This document shows, one piece after another, positions 43,863-52,454 of a DNA stretch of 64,000 nt. The position numbers were made by a program, and so were the translations under genes. Every line of letters starts with the position of its first letter. The first letter of the stretch is position 1. Source of the DNA: Lachnospiraceae bacterium UBA7050. Lineage in GTDB: Bacteria; Bacillota; Clostridia; Lachnospirales; Lachnospiraceae. Location: assembly GCA_002493905.1 (NCBI GenBank), contig DLAJ01000025.1, positions 81,708 through 145,707 of the forward strand, in the 5' to 3' direction. A model generated the notes under the pieces. The model did not search any database. It was given only the letters and a program-made list of their open reading frames with translations, and was not told the origin of the DNA.

Positions 43863-44309
43863 TTATTTCAATACTTCGCCAACCAGCCTGTTGACAAGTC
43901 CGCCGTCCGCGCGGCCTTTCACTTTCGGCATCAGTTCTTTCATAACCTTTCCCTTGTCCTTGGCGGAAGGGTTCTCAATACCGAGCGCTGCGATCGTTTC
44001 AGCAATGACCGCCCGAATCTGCTCCTCACCCATCTCCTCCGGAGCGAACTCGCTTAAAACCGCAATGCGCGCTTCGCACTGCGCTTTGATATCCGTTCTG
44101 TCCGGCGGCGCAAGCTCCAATGTCTCCTTGGTCTGTTTTAACTCTTTCTTGACAACCTCAAACTCCTCAGTCTCAGTCAGGTCCTCACGCTTATCAATCG
44201 CCTTATTTTTCAGTGCGGATAACAGCATCGACAGGGACTCTTTGCGCTCCTTATCGTGATTTTTCATCGCCGTTACCATCTCAGCCCTGACCTTGTCTAT
44301 CATACTCAT
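43863..44309 (-). CDS. yqeY: GatB/YqeY domain-containing protein
   Basis: 148 residues, helical. The YqeY pattern is plain: MIDKVRAEMVTAMKNHDKER, LSMLLSALKNKAIDKR, LSEFAPEEMGEEQIRAVIAE and the C-terminal GKVMKELMPKVKGRADGGLV. The domain also occurs at the end of GatB, where it contacts tRNA; the free-standing protein has no settled function. GAAGGAAGAAAGCA precedes ATG 44309. Confidence 0.92.
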   Translation of the reverse strand: MSMIDKVRAEMVTAMKNHDKERKESLSMLLSALKNKAIDKREDLTETEEFEVVKKELKQTKETLELAPPDRTDIKAQCEARIAVLSEFAPEEMGEEQIRAVIAETIAALGIENPSAKDKGKVMKELMPKVKGRADGGLVNRLVGEVLK

Positions 44310-44345
44310 TGCTTTCTTCCTTCTTTCCAGCCTGCCGCAAAACGC

Positions 44346-45101
44346 CTACTTCATCAGCTTTGTTACAAGCGATTCTTCTTCCATCTGATTGCGGAGCATC
44401 ATATTCTTATACTCTTCCAGCACTTCTTCCTTCTTTTTATCGGAAATTGCTTTCGGCATATCGAGGTCTTCAATACGGCTTGCCGCACCTGTCAGATTTT
44501 CAGACGCATTCATGTTATAATTGTAAGCGCCCTCCAGCGCATTCGCGCTTGCGCCCATGCTGCTTCTCATACTGCTGACCTGATCTATGGCTTTGTCCAC
44601 GCGGCTCATATCGAAGTTGCCGGTCACATTATATCCTTCAAGGCCAAGCGCCTTTAATGTCGCGTCCGCCGTCTTCACGTCCGGTCCGGTCCCGTCAGGA
44701 TTCGTCGCCATGCCAAGAGAATTCTCACCGTTTAACAGGTTCTTGGTATTATATGTCGTATTGCTCACAATATCCGTAATTCCCTGTAAATACCCGTCAA
44801 TCTCTTTCTGGATCGCGCCCTTATCCGAAGCTGTCAGCAGTCCGCTCGACGCCTTCACACTTGCACTCTTAATGGACTGTAAATAACTGTGAATGCCGGA
44901 AAGCGCGCCATCACCGATTTTTGTCAGATTGATGCCGTCCTTTGCATTCTGTCCGCCGACCTGCATGCCATTATCCTGACTTTTCAGATTCTGAACCTGT
45001 GTTAAGCCTGCCGCGTCATCCGCGGCACTGTTGATCCGTTTTCCGCTTGCAATCGTTCCGTAATTGACATTGGTGTATCCTGTCACTCCATCAACTCTCA
45101 T
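44346..45101 (-). CDS. Flagellin-like protein with shortened N-terminus
   Basis: 251 residues. SGKRINSAADDAAGLTQVQN at residues 19-38 is the flagellin D0/D1 junction, followed by NGMQVGGQNAKDGINLTKIG and GALSGIHSYLQSIK. The C-terminal part with SSMGASANALEGAYNYNMNA and ENLTGAASRIEDLDMPKAIS is also flagellin-like. The first 25-30 residues that normally hold the D0 helix are replaced by a short unrelated stretch, and the end (MEEESLVTKLMK) differs from the usual LL(R/G). The TLR5-contact segment is altered (LQSIKSASVKA where LQRIRELAVQA is usual). No other flagellar structural genes are near. It may be a minor or repurposed flagellin. GGAGGGGTATT precedes ATG 45101. Confidence 0.75.
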   Translation of the reverse strand: MRVDGVTGYTNVNYGTIASGKRINSAADDAAGLTQVQNLKSQDNGMQVGGQNAKDGINLTKIGDGALSGIHSYLQSIKSASVKASSGLLTASDKGAIQKEIDGYLQGITDIVSNTTYNTKNLLNGENSLGMATNPDGTGPDVKTADATLKALGLEGYNVTGNFDMSRVDKAIDQVSSMRSSMGASANALEGAYNYNMNASENLTGAASRIEDLDMPKAISDKKKEEVLEEYKNMMLRNQMEEESLVTKLMK

Positions 45102-45208
45102 AATACCCCTCCATTCCCGCCCGTTTCGCTGCTGCCCGGTCCGCGCTGCTTAAGATACGGCTGATCCGTGCACTCCCACGCCCGCAGTCATGCGCCGGTG
45201 CGCAATCC

Positions 45209-45841
45209 TCAAATTTCAGTTTCAAACATCATGCCTTTCATCGTATGCAGATGTTCTATCATTTTTTGAATCTCTTCGCTTGGAATTTCTTTTCTGACTT
45301 CCTTATTGTCGGCGTCCATGATCTTGATCGTATAACGCTCAATCTTATCATCATACCCGAACTGCACATCATATTTCAAAGAGCGCAGACGCTCCTTGGC
45401 GTTCTCCATTGCCTTTTCTGCCATGACTTTTTCATAATAACTATCCTGGCCGGCAGCCTTTCGCTCTTCCTGTTGTCCGCTGACACGCTCAATGTTCTGC
45501 GCCTGCAGCACATCTTGTGCCGGCACCCTGCCTGCACGGTTCACCCTCTGCTGTCCAGACACGCGCTCCCCGGTCTGACCGTTTCCCGCATCACCCTTCA
45601 CAGCCCTTATCAAGTTTCCGCTCTGTGCCTGCTGTATTTCAGGCTGTATCTGCGGCCGTAAAACAGCATCCGCCGTACTGGGTGCTGACACCGAAGCCGG
45701 CGCATGATTTACCGCTGTCTGAGACGGTGTTTTCACTTCCTGTTTTGGCGCACGCTGTGGCGCCGGGCTCAATACCTGGGGCATCTCTACGCGGATGGGC
45801 ACTGCGCCTCCCGCTGTCACATCAGTTATCCCCATATACAT
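45209..45841 (-). CDS. FlaG-like domain protein
   Basis: 210 residues. The first 130 are low-complexity, rich in Pro, Gln, Ala and Val. The C-terminal 80 match the FlaG pattern: ERLRSLKYDVQFGYDD, ERYTIKIMDADNKEVRKEIP and EEIQKMIEHLHTMKGMMFET. FlaG proteins influence flagellar filament length in polar flagellates. Here the domain lies directly upstream of the flagellin-like gene, supporting a joint role. ATG 45841 has AAAGGA about 7 nt upstream; frames before it are not supported. Confidence 0.7.
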   Translation of the reverse strand: MYMGITDVTAGGAVPIRVEMPQVLSPAPQRAPKQEVKTPSQTAVNHAPASVSAPSTADAVLRPQIQPEIQQAQSGNLIRAVKGDAGNGQTGERVSGQQRVNRAGRVPAQDVLQAQNIERVSGQQEERKAAGQDSYYEKVMAEKAMENAKERLRSLKYDVQFGYDDKIERYTIKIMDADNKEVRKEIPSEEIQKMIEHLHTMKGMMFETEI

Positions 45842-45954
45842 CCCTGTCCTTTCACTGATCGACTTGCCGAAATCCTTTTCCTGCTTACTTATTCTTATAG
45901 CTAATACCATTATATTCCTGTTTTTCAAAAAAAACAAGTATTTCGACGGGCGAT

Positions 45955-46779
45955 TTACCCTGCTTTTTTCGCCACAAACAGATATCTCGCCATCTCTCCG
46001 CGAAACGCCTCAAACGGCTTTTCTGCATACTCCGTCTGTCCGATCAGCATTTGGTACCATGCGCCCTCTCCCGCCTCAAAAAACGAATCTTTCAGTGAGA
46101 CTGCCGCCTCCCGTTTCCGTAAAAGCAGCTCATAGCACTCCTTTGTGATATCCTTAGTCTCAAACGCTATCCCCTGTGCCCGCAGCGCCTCTGCAAGTTT
46201 TGTTGTATGTACGTTTTCGGTCTTTGGCATGACATCGCCTTCCTGATAAGCGCAAAAAAACGTACCGCCCTTTTTAAGCCATGACCAGAGTTGTCCTGTA
46301 AATGCAGTCATATCAGCTGCAAAGTACATGGTATCCATGGATACTATCAGGTCAAAGGTCTCTTCCGGATAATTGATCTCACCCATGACGCCCTGTCTGA
46401 AATCAGACTTTTGCGGATATCGCTTTTTTGCGGACGTAACCGCCCTGTTCGAATAATCAAAACCATGGATAAACGCGCCTGTCCTCTCCTGCAGATACGC
46501 AAGCATTTTGCCGTTCCCACAGCCGATGTCCAAAATGTGAGCCTGCCCTCCGTCCGGAATATACTTTAATATCCTGTCAACCTGTCCGATATCGCTGAAT
46601 CCGTCCTGCGAAAAATCCGCGCCGAAGGCCTTGCGGCAAAATTGCCCGAATACGTCCGATTCTGCCGCCATCTTATAAAATTCCTCGTATTCCCGATAAA
46701 AAAGAGTTTCCGAAGGAAACTCTTTCGATTCGCATTGCGATTCTTCCGGGCTTGAGGAATTTCCTATACATTCTTTCAT
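45955..46779 (-). CDS. SAM-dependent methyltransferase with repeat-derived N-terminal insert
   Basis: 274 residues. The class I fold is seen from about residue 60: AHILDIGCGNGKMLAYLQE is the SAM-binding loop, GFDYSNRAVTSAKKRYP follows, and DLIVSMDTMYFAADM is motif IV. The acceptor is unknown. ATG 46779 overlaps the UXS stop (ATGA) and has AGGAGACTCGC upstream, so the start is well supported. Residues 5-28 are, however, encoded by a palindromic repeat element otherwise intergenic (46697-46768). Likely native sequence resumes at REYEEFYKMAAES. Confidence 0.82.
   Translation of the reverse strand: MKECIGNSSSPEESQCESKEFPSETLFYREYEEFYKMAAESDVFGQFCRKAFGADFSQDGFSDIGQVDRILKYIPDGGQAHILDIGCGNGKMLAYLQERTGAFIHGFDYSNRAVTSAKKRYPQKSDFRQGVMGEINYPEETFDLIVSMDTMYFAADMTAFTGQLWSWLKKGGTFFCAYQEGDVMPKTENVHTTKLAEALRAQGIAFETKDITKECYELLLRKREAAVSLKDSFFEAGEGAWYQMLIGQTEYAEKPFEAFRGEMARYLFVAKKAG
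46697..46768. repeat. Palindromic element in frame inside the methyltransferase gene
   Basis: AAGAGTTTCC-GAA-GGAAACTCTT, then a small hairpin around CGATTCGCATTGCGATTC, then TGAGGAATTTCCTATA. Module order and both ends match the intergenic element at 40494-40590. The 72 bp are open in the methyltransferase frame and add 24 residues. Confidence 0.75.
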
Positions 46780-47717
46780 GCGAGTCTCCTTTTGAAATAC
46801 GCGATCGTCTTTTCCAAACCTTCCTCAAGCGCAACCGCAGGTTCCCAGTCCAGTTCCTTTTTGGCAAGCTCAATAACCGGCTTTCTCTGTTTCGGATCAT
46901 CCTGCGGCAGCTCCCTGTAGACAATCTTTGACTGCGACCCGGTCATGCGGATCACAAGCTGTGCCAGTTCGAGCATCGTGAACTCTCCCGGATTTCCCAG
47001 ATTCACCGGTCCCGTAAAACCATCCCTGCTGTTCATCATGCGGATCATACCCTCAACCAGATCGTCCACATAGCAGAAGCTTCGCGTCTGGGAACCATCC
47101 CCGTAAATGGTAATATCCTCGCCCTGAAGCGCCTGCACAATAAAATTCGAAACAACCCTGCCGTCATTAACCGCCATGCGCGGACCATAGGTGTTAAAAA
47201 TCCGGATCACCTTAATATCCACGCCATGCTGTCTGTGATAATCAAAAAATAGAGTTTCCGCCATACGCTTTCCCTCATCATAGCAGGAACGTGTACCAAT
47301 CGGATTCACACAGCCGCGGTAATCTTCCGGCTGCGGATGGACCTCCGGATCGCCATATACCTCGCTTGTGCTCGCCTGAAGTACCCTTGCATGGCAGCGT
47401 TTTGCAAGCCCTAAACTGTGCAGTGCACCCATTACGCTCGTCTTTCCTGTTTTAATCGGATCGTACTGGTAATGAATCGGGCTTGCGGGACAGGCAAGAT
47501 TATAAATCTGATCAACCTCGACATAATAGGGTTCAATAATATCATGCCGCATAAACTCAAAATAGGGATTGTCCATCAAATGACGTATATTGTCTTTCCT
47601 CCCCGTAAACAGATTGTCCACGCATACCACATCATTTCCCTGCTCCAACAGCCTTTCACACAAATGCGAGCCAATAAATCCGGCGCCTCCGGTTACTACA
47701 ATTCTTTTTCTGTCCAT
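46776..47717 (-). CDS. uxs: UDP-glucuronic acid decarboxylase (UDP-xylose synthase)
   Basis: 313 residues, soluble extended SDR. RIVVTGGAGFIGSHLCERLL binds NAD. The UXS signature is present: ACPASPIHYQYDPIKT, LQASTSEVYGDP, and VNPIGTRSCYDEGKRMAETL with the catalytic Tyr-x-x-x-Lys (YDEGK). It converts UDP-glucuronate to UDP-xylose and CO2 for cell-surface glycans. The methyltransferase gene overlaps its stop codon by 4 bp. A glycosyltransferase using UDP-xylose is not adjacent. Confidence 0.93.
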   Translation of the reverse strand: MDRKRIVVTGGAGFIGSHLCERLLEQGNDVVCVDNLFTGRKDNIRHLMDNPYFEFMRHDIIEPYYVEVDQIYNLACPASPIHYQYDPIKTGKTSVMGALHSLGLAKRCHARVLQASTSEVYGDPEVHPQPEDYRGCVNPIGTRSCYDEGKRMAETLFFDYHRQHGVDIKVIRIFNTYGPRMAVNDGRVVSNFIVQALQGEDITIYGDGSQTRSFCYVDDLVEGMIRMMNSRDGFTGPVNLGNPGEFTMLELAQLVIRMTGSQSKIVYRELPQDDPKQRKPVIELAKKELDWEPAVALEEGLEKTIAYFKRRLA

Positions 47718-47824
47718 TTTTCTGCTCCTCTTCTTTTACTTTTTGCCTATTATTTATTATGTGATCTCTTTATCCTCTTATTGTTAAATTCCTTTTTTCT
47801 TTCTGCTAATATTTTTATTCCCTA

Positions 47825-48835
47825 TTACGATATTCTTAAACTGCGTTCTTTACTGTTTTTCGCACTATATTTAATAATCAGGATTTCCACACTCATCACA
47901 TCATTCATTCTGCCCGTTTTTACTTTCTCTTCATAAGCAACGCATTCTTCAACTGCCGCACGCAGTTCCGACGCCGTAAAGCCTGCCGCCTGTGTGACGT
48001 ACTTGCCCGCAATAAATGGAGGAAGGCCGGTTTTTGCACCAATCTGCCTGTTGTCCGCACCCTTTTTCTTTAATTCTTTCACCTGAAGCAGCAGGTTGAA
48101 CTGACGCGCGATCAAAAACAAAATCCGCATCGGCGGTTCTTTCAGGGTCAGAAGGTCATAATACAGGTCAAGCGCTTTTTTCTGTTTCCGCTCGGCAATC
48201 GCGCCTATCATATCAAAAATGCGGCTTGTTACCCGCGTGGTACAGACCGCCTCCACGTCCCCGTCCGTGATCACATCACGTCCCATCGTATAACAGATCA
48301 GCTTTTCTAACTCCTGCGCAATATTCTGCATGTCTGTTCCTGTCTTTTCCATAAAAAGAAGAAGCGTCTGTTTCGTGATGCTGCGGTTTTCTTTTTTCAG
48401 CATTGAAAGAATCCACTTCGTCAGAGTCTCCTCATCCTGCGCCGAAAATTCGACCGCACGGCCTTTCCCCTTCGCCGCCTTATAGAGCTTGCTGCGCTTA
48501 TCGACTTCCTGCTCGGTAAAGATCATGACCGTGCTCTCCGGAATGCCGGGCAGGTATCCGGCAAGCTCCTCGCCGTTCTTCTTGAAAAGACCGCTGTCGT
48601 TTATCACAATCACCCTGTGCTCTGCAAAAAACGGCATTGTCTCCGCGAGATCGATAATTTCCCGAACCGGCACGTCCGCGCTTTCATAGACATTGCAGTT
48701 AACAGTATCGCCCTCGCCAAGCAGCGCGCCAATCAGTTTATGACGGTACTGGTTTTTCAGATAAGCTTCCTCACCGTACAAAAGATAAACCGATTTGAAA
48801 TTTTGTGTTTTAATATCTTCCAAGATTGTACGCAT
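47825..48835 (-). CDS. holA: DNA polymerase III subunit delta
   Basis: 336 residues. FKSVYLLYGEEAYLKNQYRHKL is the divergent P-loop of the delta subunit, ETMPFFAEHRVIVINDSG follows, then TWI-like helical parts (TDMQNIAQELEKLICYT) and a C-terminal clamp-loader collar with MRILFLIARQFNLLLQVKEL. It opens the sliding clamp in the clamp loader. Adjacent to comEC, as in Bacillus (yqeN). The ribosome binding site is weak. Confidence 0.93.
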   Translation of the reverse strand: MRTILEDIKTQNFKSVYLLYGEEAYLKNQYRHKLIGALLGEGDTVNCNVYESADVPVREIIDLAETMPFFAEHRVIVINDSGLFKKNGEELAGYLPGIPESTVMIFTEQEVDKRSKLYKAAKGKGRAVEFSAQDEETLTKWILSMLKKENRSITKQTLLLFMEKTGTDMQNIAQELEKLICYTMGRDVITDGDVEAVCTTRVTSRIFDMIGAIAERKQKKALDLYYDLLTLKEPPMRILFLIARQFNLLLQVKELKKKGADNRQIGAKTGLPPFIAGKYVTQAAGFTASELRAAVEECVAYEEKVKTGRMNDVMSVEILIIKYSAKNSKERSLRIS

Positions 48836-48916
48836 GGTCCTATCATAATCGGAAAATACGCGTTTGTCAAACTATTGTCCCGCCAATTCTCCCGCTAGAG
48901 GTCGCCTGCAAGGACG

Positions 48917-51460
48917 CTATTCTCCCAGAAACGTCTCCACCCGCATCCCGTCTTGACCGACATGAATCGTGACCGCGCCGCTCTCCTGTGTCTGATACAC
49001 ATCACAGCCCTGTTCACGAAGACGCATAAGCGTCTCCTCATGCGGATGCCCGTATGAATTGTCCTGCCCCGCTGATATGATTGCAGCACGCGGTCTGACA
49101 GCCCTCAAAAATTCTCCGGATGTCGCATTTCTGGAGCCGTGGTGCGCAGCTTTCAGCAGCTCGATCGTCCCCGGCGGCATGCAGTCATTCATCACGGAAA
49201 CTGCGGCAAGCTCCGCCTGCGCATCCGCGTCTCCCATAAAAAGCGCCTGAAACTCTCCGTAATCCAGACGCAGGATGAGGGAACGCGCATTCCTGTCTCC
49301 CTCCGCCCCGCTCTCCTTACACGGTCCAAGGCACGTCAGCCTGCAGGCACCCTGTTCATACATTTCCCCTGCGTGCATGGCATGCACCGGCACCTGCGCT
49401 AAGTCCGCCGCTGCAAGCAGTCCCTCGTACGCCCCGTCATGCGGAATATCCTGACCGATCACAATCTGATCCACCCTTATTCTCTCTGTCCGCATTTCTT
49501 CCAGCAGGCTGTAAACTGCACTAATATGATCCGTGTCCAGATGGGATAAAAAAACAACATCCAGCTCATAAATCCCCCGACACTTTAAGAACGGCATAAG
49601 CCTGTTTTTGAACAGATTTCTCTGATCGCTGCTCCCGCAGTCAACCAAAATGGCGTGTCCCGGAATCTGCTCAATACAGATTCCATCCCCCTGCCCCACG
49701 TCGAGCATCGTAATCGTCAGACCGGTTCTAACAGGCATCAGCAGAATAAACAGGGCGAGCGCAAGCCAGCCTATGCCGGTCATTCCCCTGAAACAGCCCG
49801 TACGGCAGAACCCGCGCCTTTTTTCTGCCCTGTATGACAGCCGCGCCTGCCTTCTCTTTGCGGTTCCAATCCCTGTTCTTTTCTTCCAGTACCGTTCCGT
49901 ATATACAATCAAGGCAAAAAGCATCCCCGCATAGATCACGATCCGCACTGTCTGCGGTCTTCCCCTCAGCAGACTGCCCGGAAGTGCGCTGATCACTCTG
50001 CTGCCGCTCTCATAGCAAAAAAGAAATATCCTGCATAAAAATGCCGCCGCATGCGCCGCCCCTTCCGCAAGGATACCCGCTGCGTGAAGCAGCCCTTCCG
50101 CAGTGCCGGCCGCCATACGTAAAATCCACGTCTCTGCGCCCCCCGCAGAATAAAACACTCCAAATGCCTCATTCACAAAATGCCCGCACACCGCAAGGCC
50201 GTCAGTAACCGCCCCCGACAAAGTCAGAAGAAACCCTGCCGGAAGCAGTATGGATACGCTTGGCAGCACCAGCAGATTAAAAAATACCCCATACACCGCA
50301 TATTCATATTGATGGGCAAGCAGGATTGGCAGCGTTGCAAAAGATACCGCCATGCACGCCGCAGATGCTTTGACCAGCCTTGGAAGAGCGCGGCTTTTTG
50401 ACGGCAGGAAGTCTGTGCAGATGGTAAGAAGCACCGGCGTCAGCCATGCAATTCCGCATACCGCGCCATACGAAAGCTGAAATGCTGCCGTGCCAATCAG
50501 ACGCGGATTCACCGAAAGCTGCACTGCTGCCGACACGCCGATTGCCGTTTTCATATCATATGTACGCCGGACGCGCCCCGCATTGAAGCTGATCAGAAAC
50601 ATGAGTGCTGCTCTTATCGTTGATGCGCTCATTCCCGTCATGACGCAGTAGCTTCCCATAAAAATCCCGCATGCCGCCACAGAAACGGAATACGGCGTCC
50701 CCGTGCGCCGAAGCAGTCTGCCCGCCATCGCGCCAATCAAAGAAATATGCAGTCCCGAAATTGCCAGCATATGCGCAATACCGCTTTTCGCATACAGACT
50801 GCGCACCTCCCCGGAAAGGCCGGTCTTATCACCAAACAGCACGGCGGAAAGCACGCCCGCATCCTGCTCGTCGAAATACCGCGCCAATATACCACATGCA
50901 TATTCCCGCACGTCCGCAAGTGCAGCACGAAACGGCGCTCTGCTCTTCGACGAGGAGACCAGCACGGCGTCCTTTAACTGGAATGAAATCCCCTGCCCCA
51001 GGTAATAACGGTCATAATCGAATTCTCCCGGATTACGGGCGCCGGAAAAGAAGCCCGGCACGCCTTCCACAAGTACGGGGCTTCCAATCCGTGGAAGCGT
51101 TGTTTTTTCAAGATAACAAATACAGCTTTCTTTCGGGAAATTTCCGGGCTGAACAGCTCCGGTTTCCACGCCTGATACGGCGATGTGTTTCAACTTCAGG
51201 ACAGTCCGGTCTTCGTACTGGCGGCATTCTGACACAATTCCCGACACCCGCACGCATTTCCTGCTTAGCGCCGCGTCCTCTATGACAGCGTGCAATGTTT
51301 TGGATGCCGCAGGCACTGTCTGCAGGGCATCCTGTACTGCCCTCTGCGAATCTGACCTGCCGTGCGTTCCGGACAGTTCCGGCTCTTCAGGACAAAGAAA
51401 TGTCCATACCGAAAGTGCCGCCGCAAGCAGCAGACATATCATGCATAATGGTCTTTTCAT
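48917..51460 (-). CDS. comEC: ComEC/Rec2 family DNA-uptake channel protein
   Basis: 847 residues. The N-terminal extracytoplasmic OB-like part (50-170), a Competence domain with about ten membrane segments (GEVRSLYAKSGIAHMLAISG and LHISLIGAMAGR near residue 225), and a C-terminal metallo-beta-lactamase domain with LDVGQGDGICIE, FLSHLDTDHISAVYS and AAHHGSRNATS. ComEC moves single-stranded DNA into the cell; the nuclease-like domain may degrade the other strand. comEA, the DNA receptor, lies in the same unit at 54626-55357. The start is ATG 51460; the ribosome binding site is poor and translational coupling to the GerMN gene 11 bp upstream is likely. Confidence 0.93.
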   Translation of the reverse strand: MKRPLCMICLLLAAALSVWTFLCPEEPELSGTHGRSDSQRAVQDALQTVPAASKTLHAVIEDAALSRKCVRVSGIVSECRQYEDRTVLKLKHIAVSGVETGAVQPGNFPKESCICYLEKTTLPRIGSPVLVEGVPGFFSGARNPGEFDYDRYYLGQGISFQLKDAVLVSSSKSRAPFRAALADVREYACGILARYFDEQDAGVLSAVLFGDKTGLSGEVRSLYAKSGIAHMLAISGLHISLIGAMAGRLLRRTGTPYSVSVAACGIFMGSYCVMTGMSASTIRAALMFLISFNAGRVRRTYDMKTAIGVSAAVQLSVNPRLIGTAAFQLSYGAVCGIAWLTPVLLTICTDFLPSKSRALPRLVKASAACMAVSFATLPILLAHQYEYAVYGVFFNLLVLPSVSILLPAGFLLTLSGAVTDGLAVCGHFVNEAFGVFYSAGGAETWILRMAAGTAEGLLHAAGILAEGAAHAAAFLCRIFLFCYESGSRVISALPGSLLRGRPQTVRIVIYAGMLFALIVYTERYWKKRTGIGTAKRRQARLSYRAEKRRGFCRTGCFRGMTGIGWLALALFILLMPVRTGLTITMLDVGQGDGICIEQIPGHAILVDCGSSDQRNLFKNRLMPFLKCRGIYELDVVFLSHLDTDHISAVYSLLEEMRTERIRVDQIVIGQDIPHDGAYEGLLAAADLAQVPVHAMHAGEMYEQGACRLTCLGPCKESGAEGDRNARSLILRLDYGEFQALFMGDADAQAELAAVSVMNDCMPPGTIELLKAAHHGSRNATSGEFLRAVRPRAAIISAGQDNSYGHPHEETLMRLREQGCDVYQTQESGAVTIHVGQDGMRVETFLGE

Positions 51461-51470
51461 AAGCAGATCG

Positions 51471-52397
51471 CTATTTTTCGATCAGCTCCAGATTTCTCTC
51501 AAACAGAGTGTCCAAGCTGATTTTTTCACGATACATCAGATTGGACTCCCCCTCCACTAAGATCTGTACCTGATTGACACCCCCAATCTCAATCAGGGAA
51601 TTGGTAATGGAATAAATCGTAACCTCCGATGTCACATTATAAACCTGAGTCAAAAAATTCTGATCAAGGTTTACATAACATATTCCATCTTTGATTGAAA
51701 CGGAGATTACCCCGGTCTCCGGATTCACCGTCGGATAGGTATCCCGCTTTTCCGGTCCCGCCAGAATCTGCTCAACAACAATCCTTTCCAAGGCAATATT
51801 GCTGTTATACTCAACTTCCCTCTTCTCGGGAACAAGCATATCCCCCGCCTCATTCGTAAAATATAATGTCAGCGTTGTCGACTCATAGGCGTTAATTTCC
51901 GTACCCGCATTGTCCACAAACATATCAGCAGTCAGGATACCCAGCGGATTTCCCGCCGAGTCGGTCAGCGGCTGACCGTTAATCTGAAAACTGACACAGG
52001 TCACCCCCTCCACCTGCGTCAGTGTACGTACAATCGCCGCGCGTATCAGCACTGCCGTTGTCGGCTTTAATTCCAGATAGTGCTCATCAAAATTCACAAT
52101 AACCTGCTCGCCGTTTAAGTTGACGGAATTCACGCCAAACGAATAGTCAAACGGCGCATGCAGAGAAATATCTTCCGGTTTTCTCTGCATCACTTCGATG
52201 AGCCCCGTCAGTTCATCTGCCACATTTCCACGCTGCAGCACAGTCTCGACCGAAGTCACCCTTGTTTCCTCACCGTTTAGGAAATATACGTCATACTGCA
52301 CCATATTCTCCTGATCTATGCTCTCATGCCTGCCGCAGCCGGCGGCAGTCAGCAGCACTGCAATCAGCACTGCCTGCACAAGTTTTTTTCCCATCAT
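51471..52397 (-). CDS. GerMN domain lipoprotein
   Basis: About 308 residues. A signal peptide with lipobox (LLTAAGCG) makes Cys lipidated. Two GerMN domains follow, each with the pattern of YFLNGEETRVTSVE ... YLELKPTTAVLIRAAIVRTL ... VSFQINGQPL and the later TLYFTNEAGDMLVPEKREV with VYNVTSEVTIYSITNSLIEI. GerMN proteins occur in spore germination (GerM) and beside two-component systems such as WalRK/MtrAB, where they may act at the cell wall. It lies directly after the kinase gene. ATG 52397 has AAGGAG 9 nt upstream. Confidence 0.85.
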   Translation of the reverse strand: MMGKKLVQAVLIAVLLTAAGCGRHESIDQENMVQYDVYFLNGEETRVTSVETVLQRGNVADELTGLIEVMQRKPEDISLHAPFDYSFGVNSVNLNGEQVIVNFDEHYLELKPTTAVLIRAAIVRTLTQVEGVTCVSFQINGQPLTDSAGNPLGILTADMFVDNAGTEINAYESTTLTLYFTNEAGDMLVPEKREVEYNSNIALERIVVEQILAGPEKRDTYPTVNPETGVISVSIKDGICYVNLDQNFLTQVYNVTSEVTIYSITNSLIEIGGVNQVQILVEGESNLMYREKISLDTLFERNLELIEK

Positions 52398-52454
52398 ATC
52401 CCTGCTCCTTATTCGGACCGCATCCACATCAGTCTCTGTGCCGCAGCTTCCCGC

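Noticed and set aside
50671..51285. 204-codon plus-strand open frame
   Set aside because: It is antisense to comEC and rich in Pro, Arg and His without a start signal.
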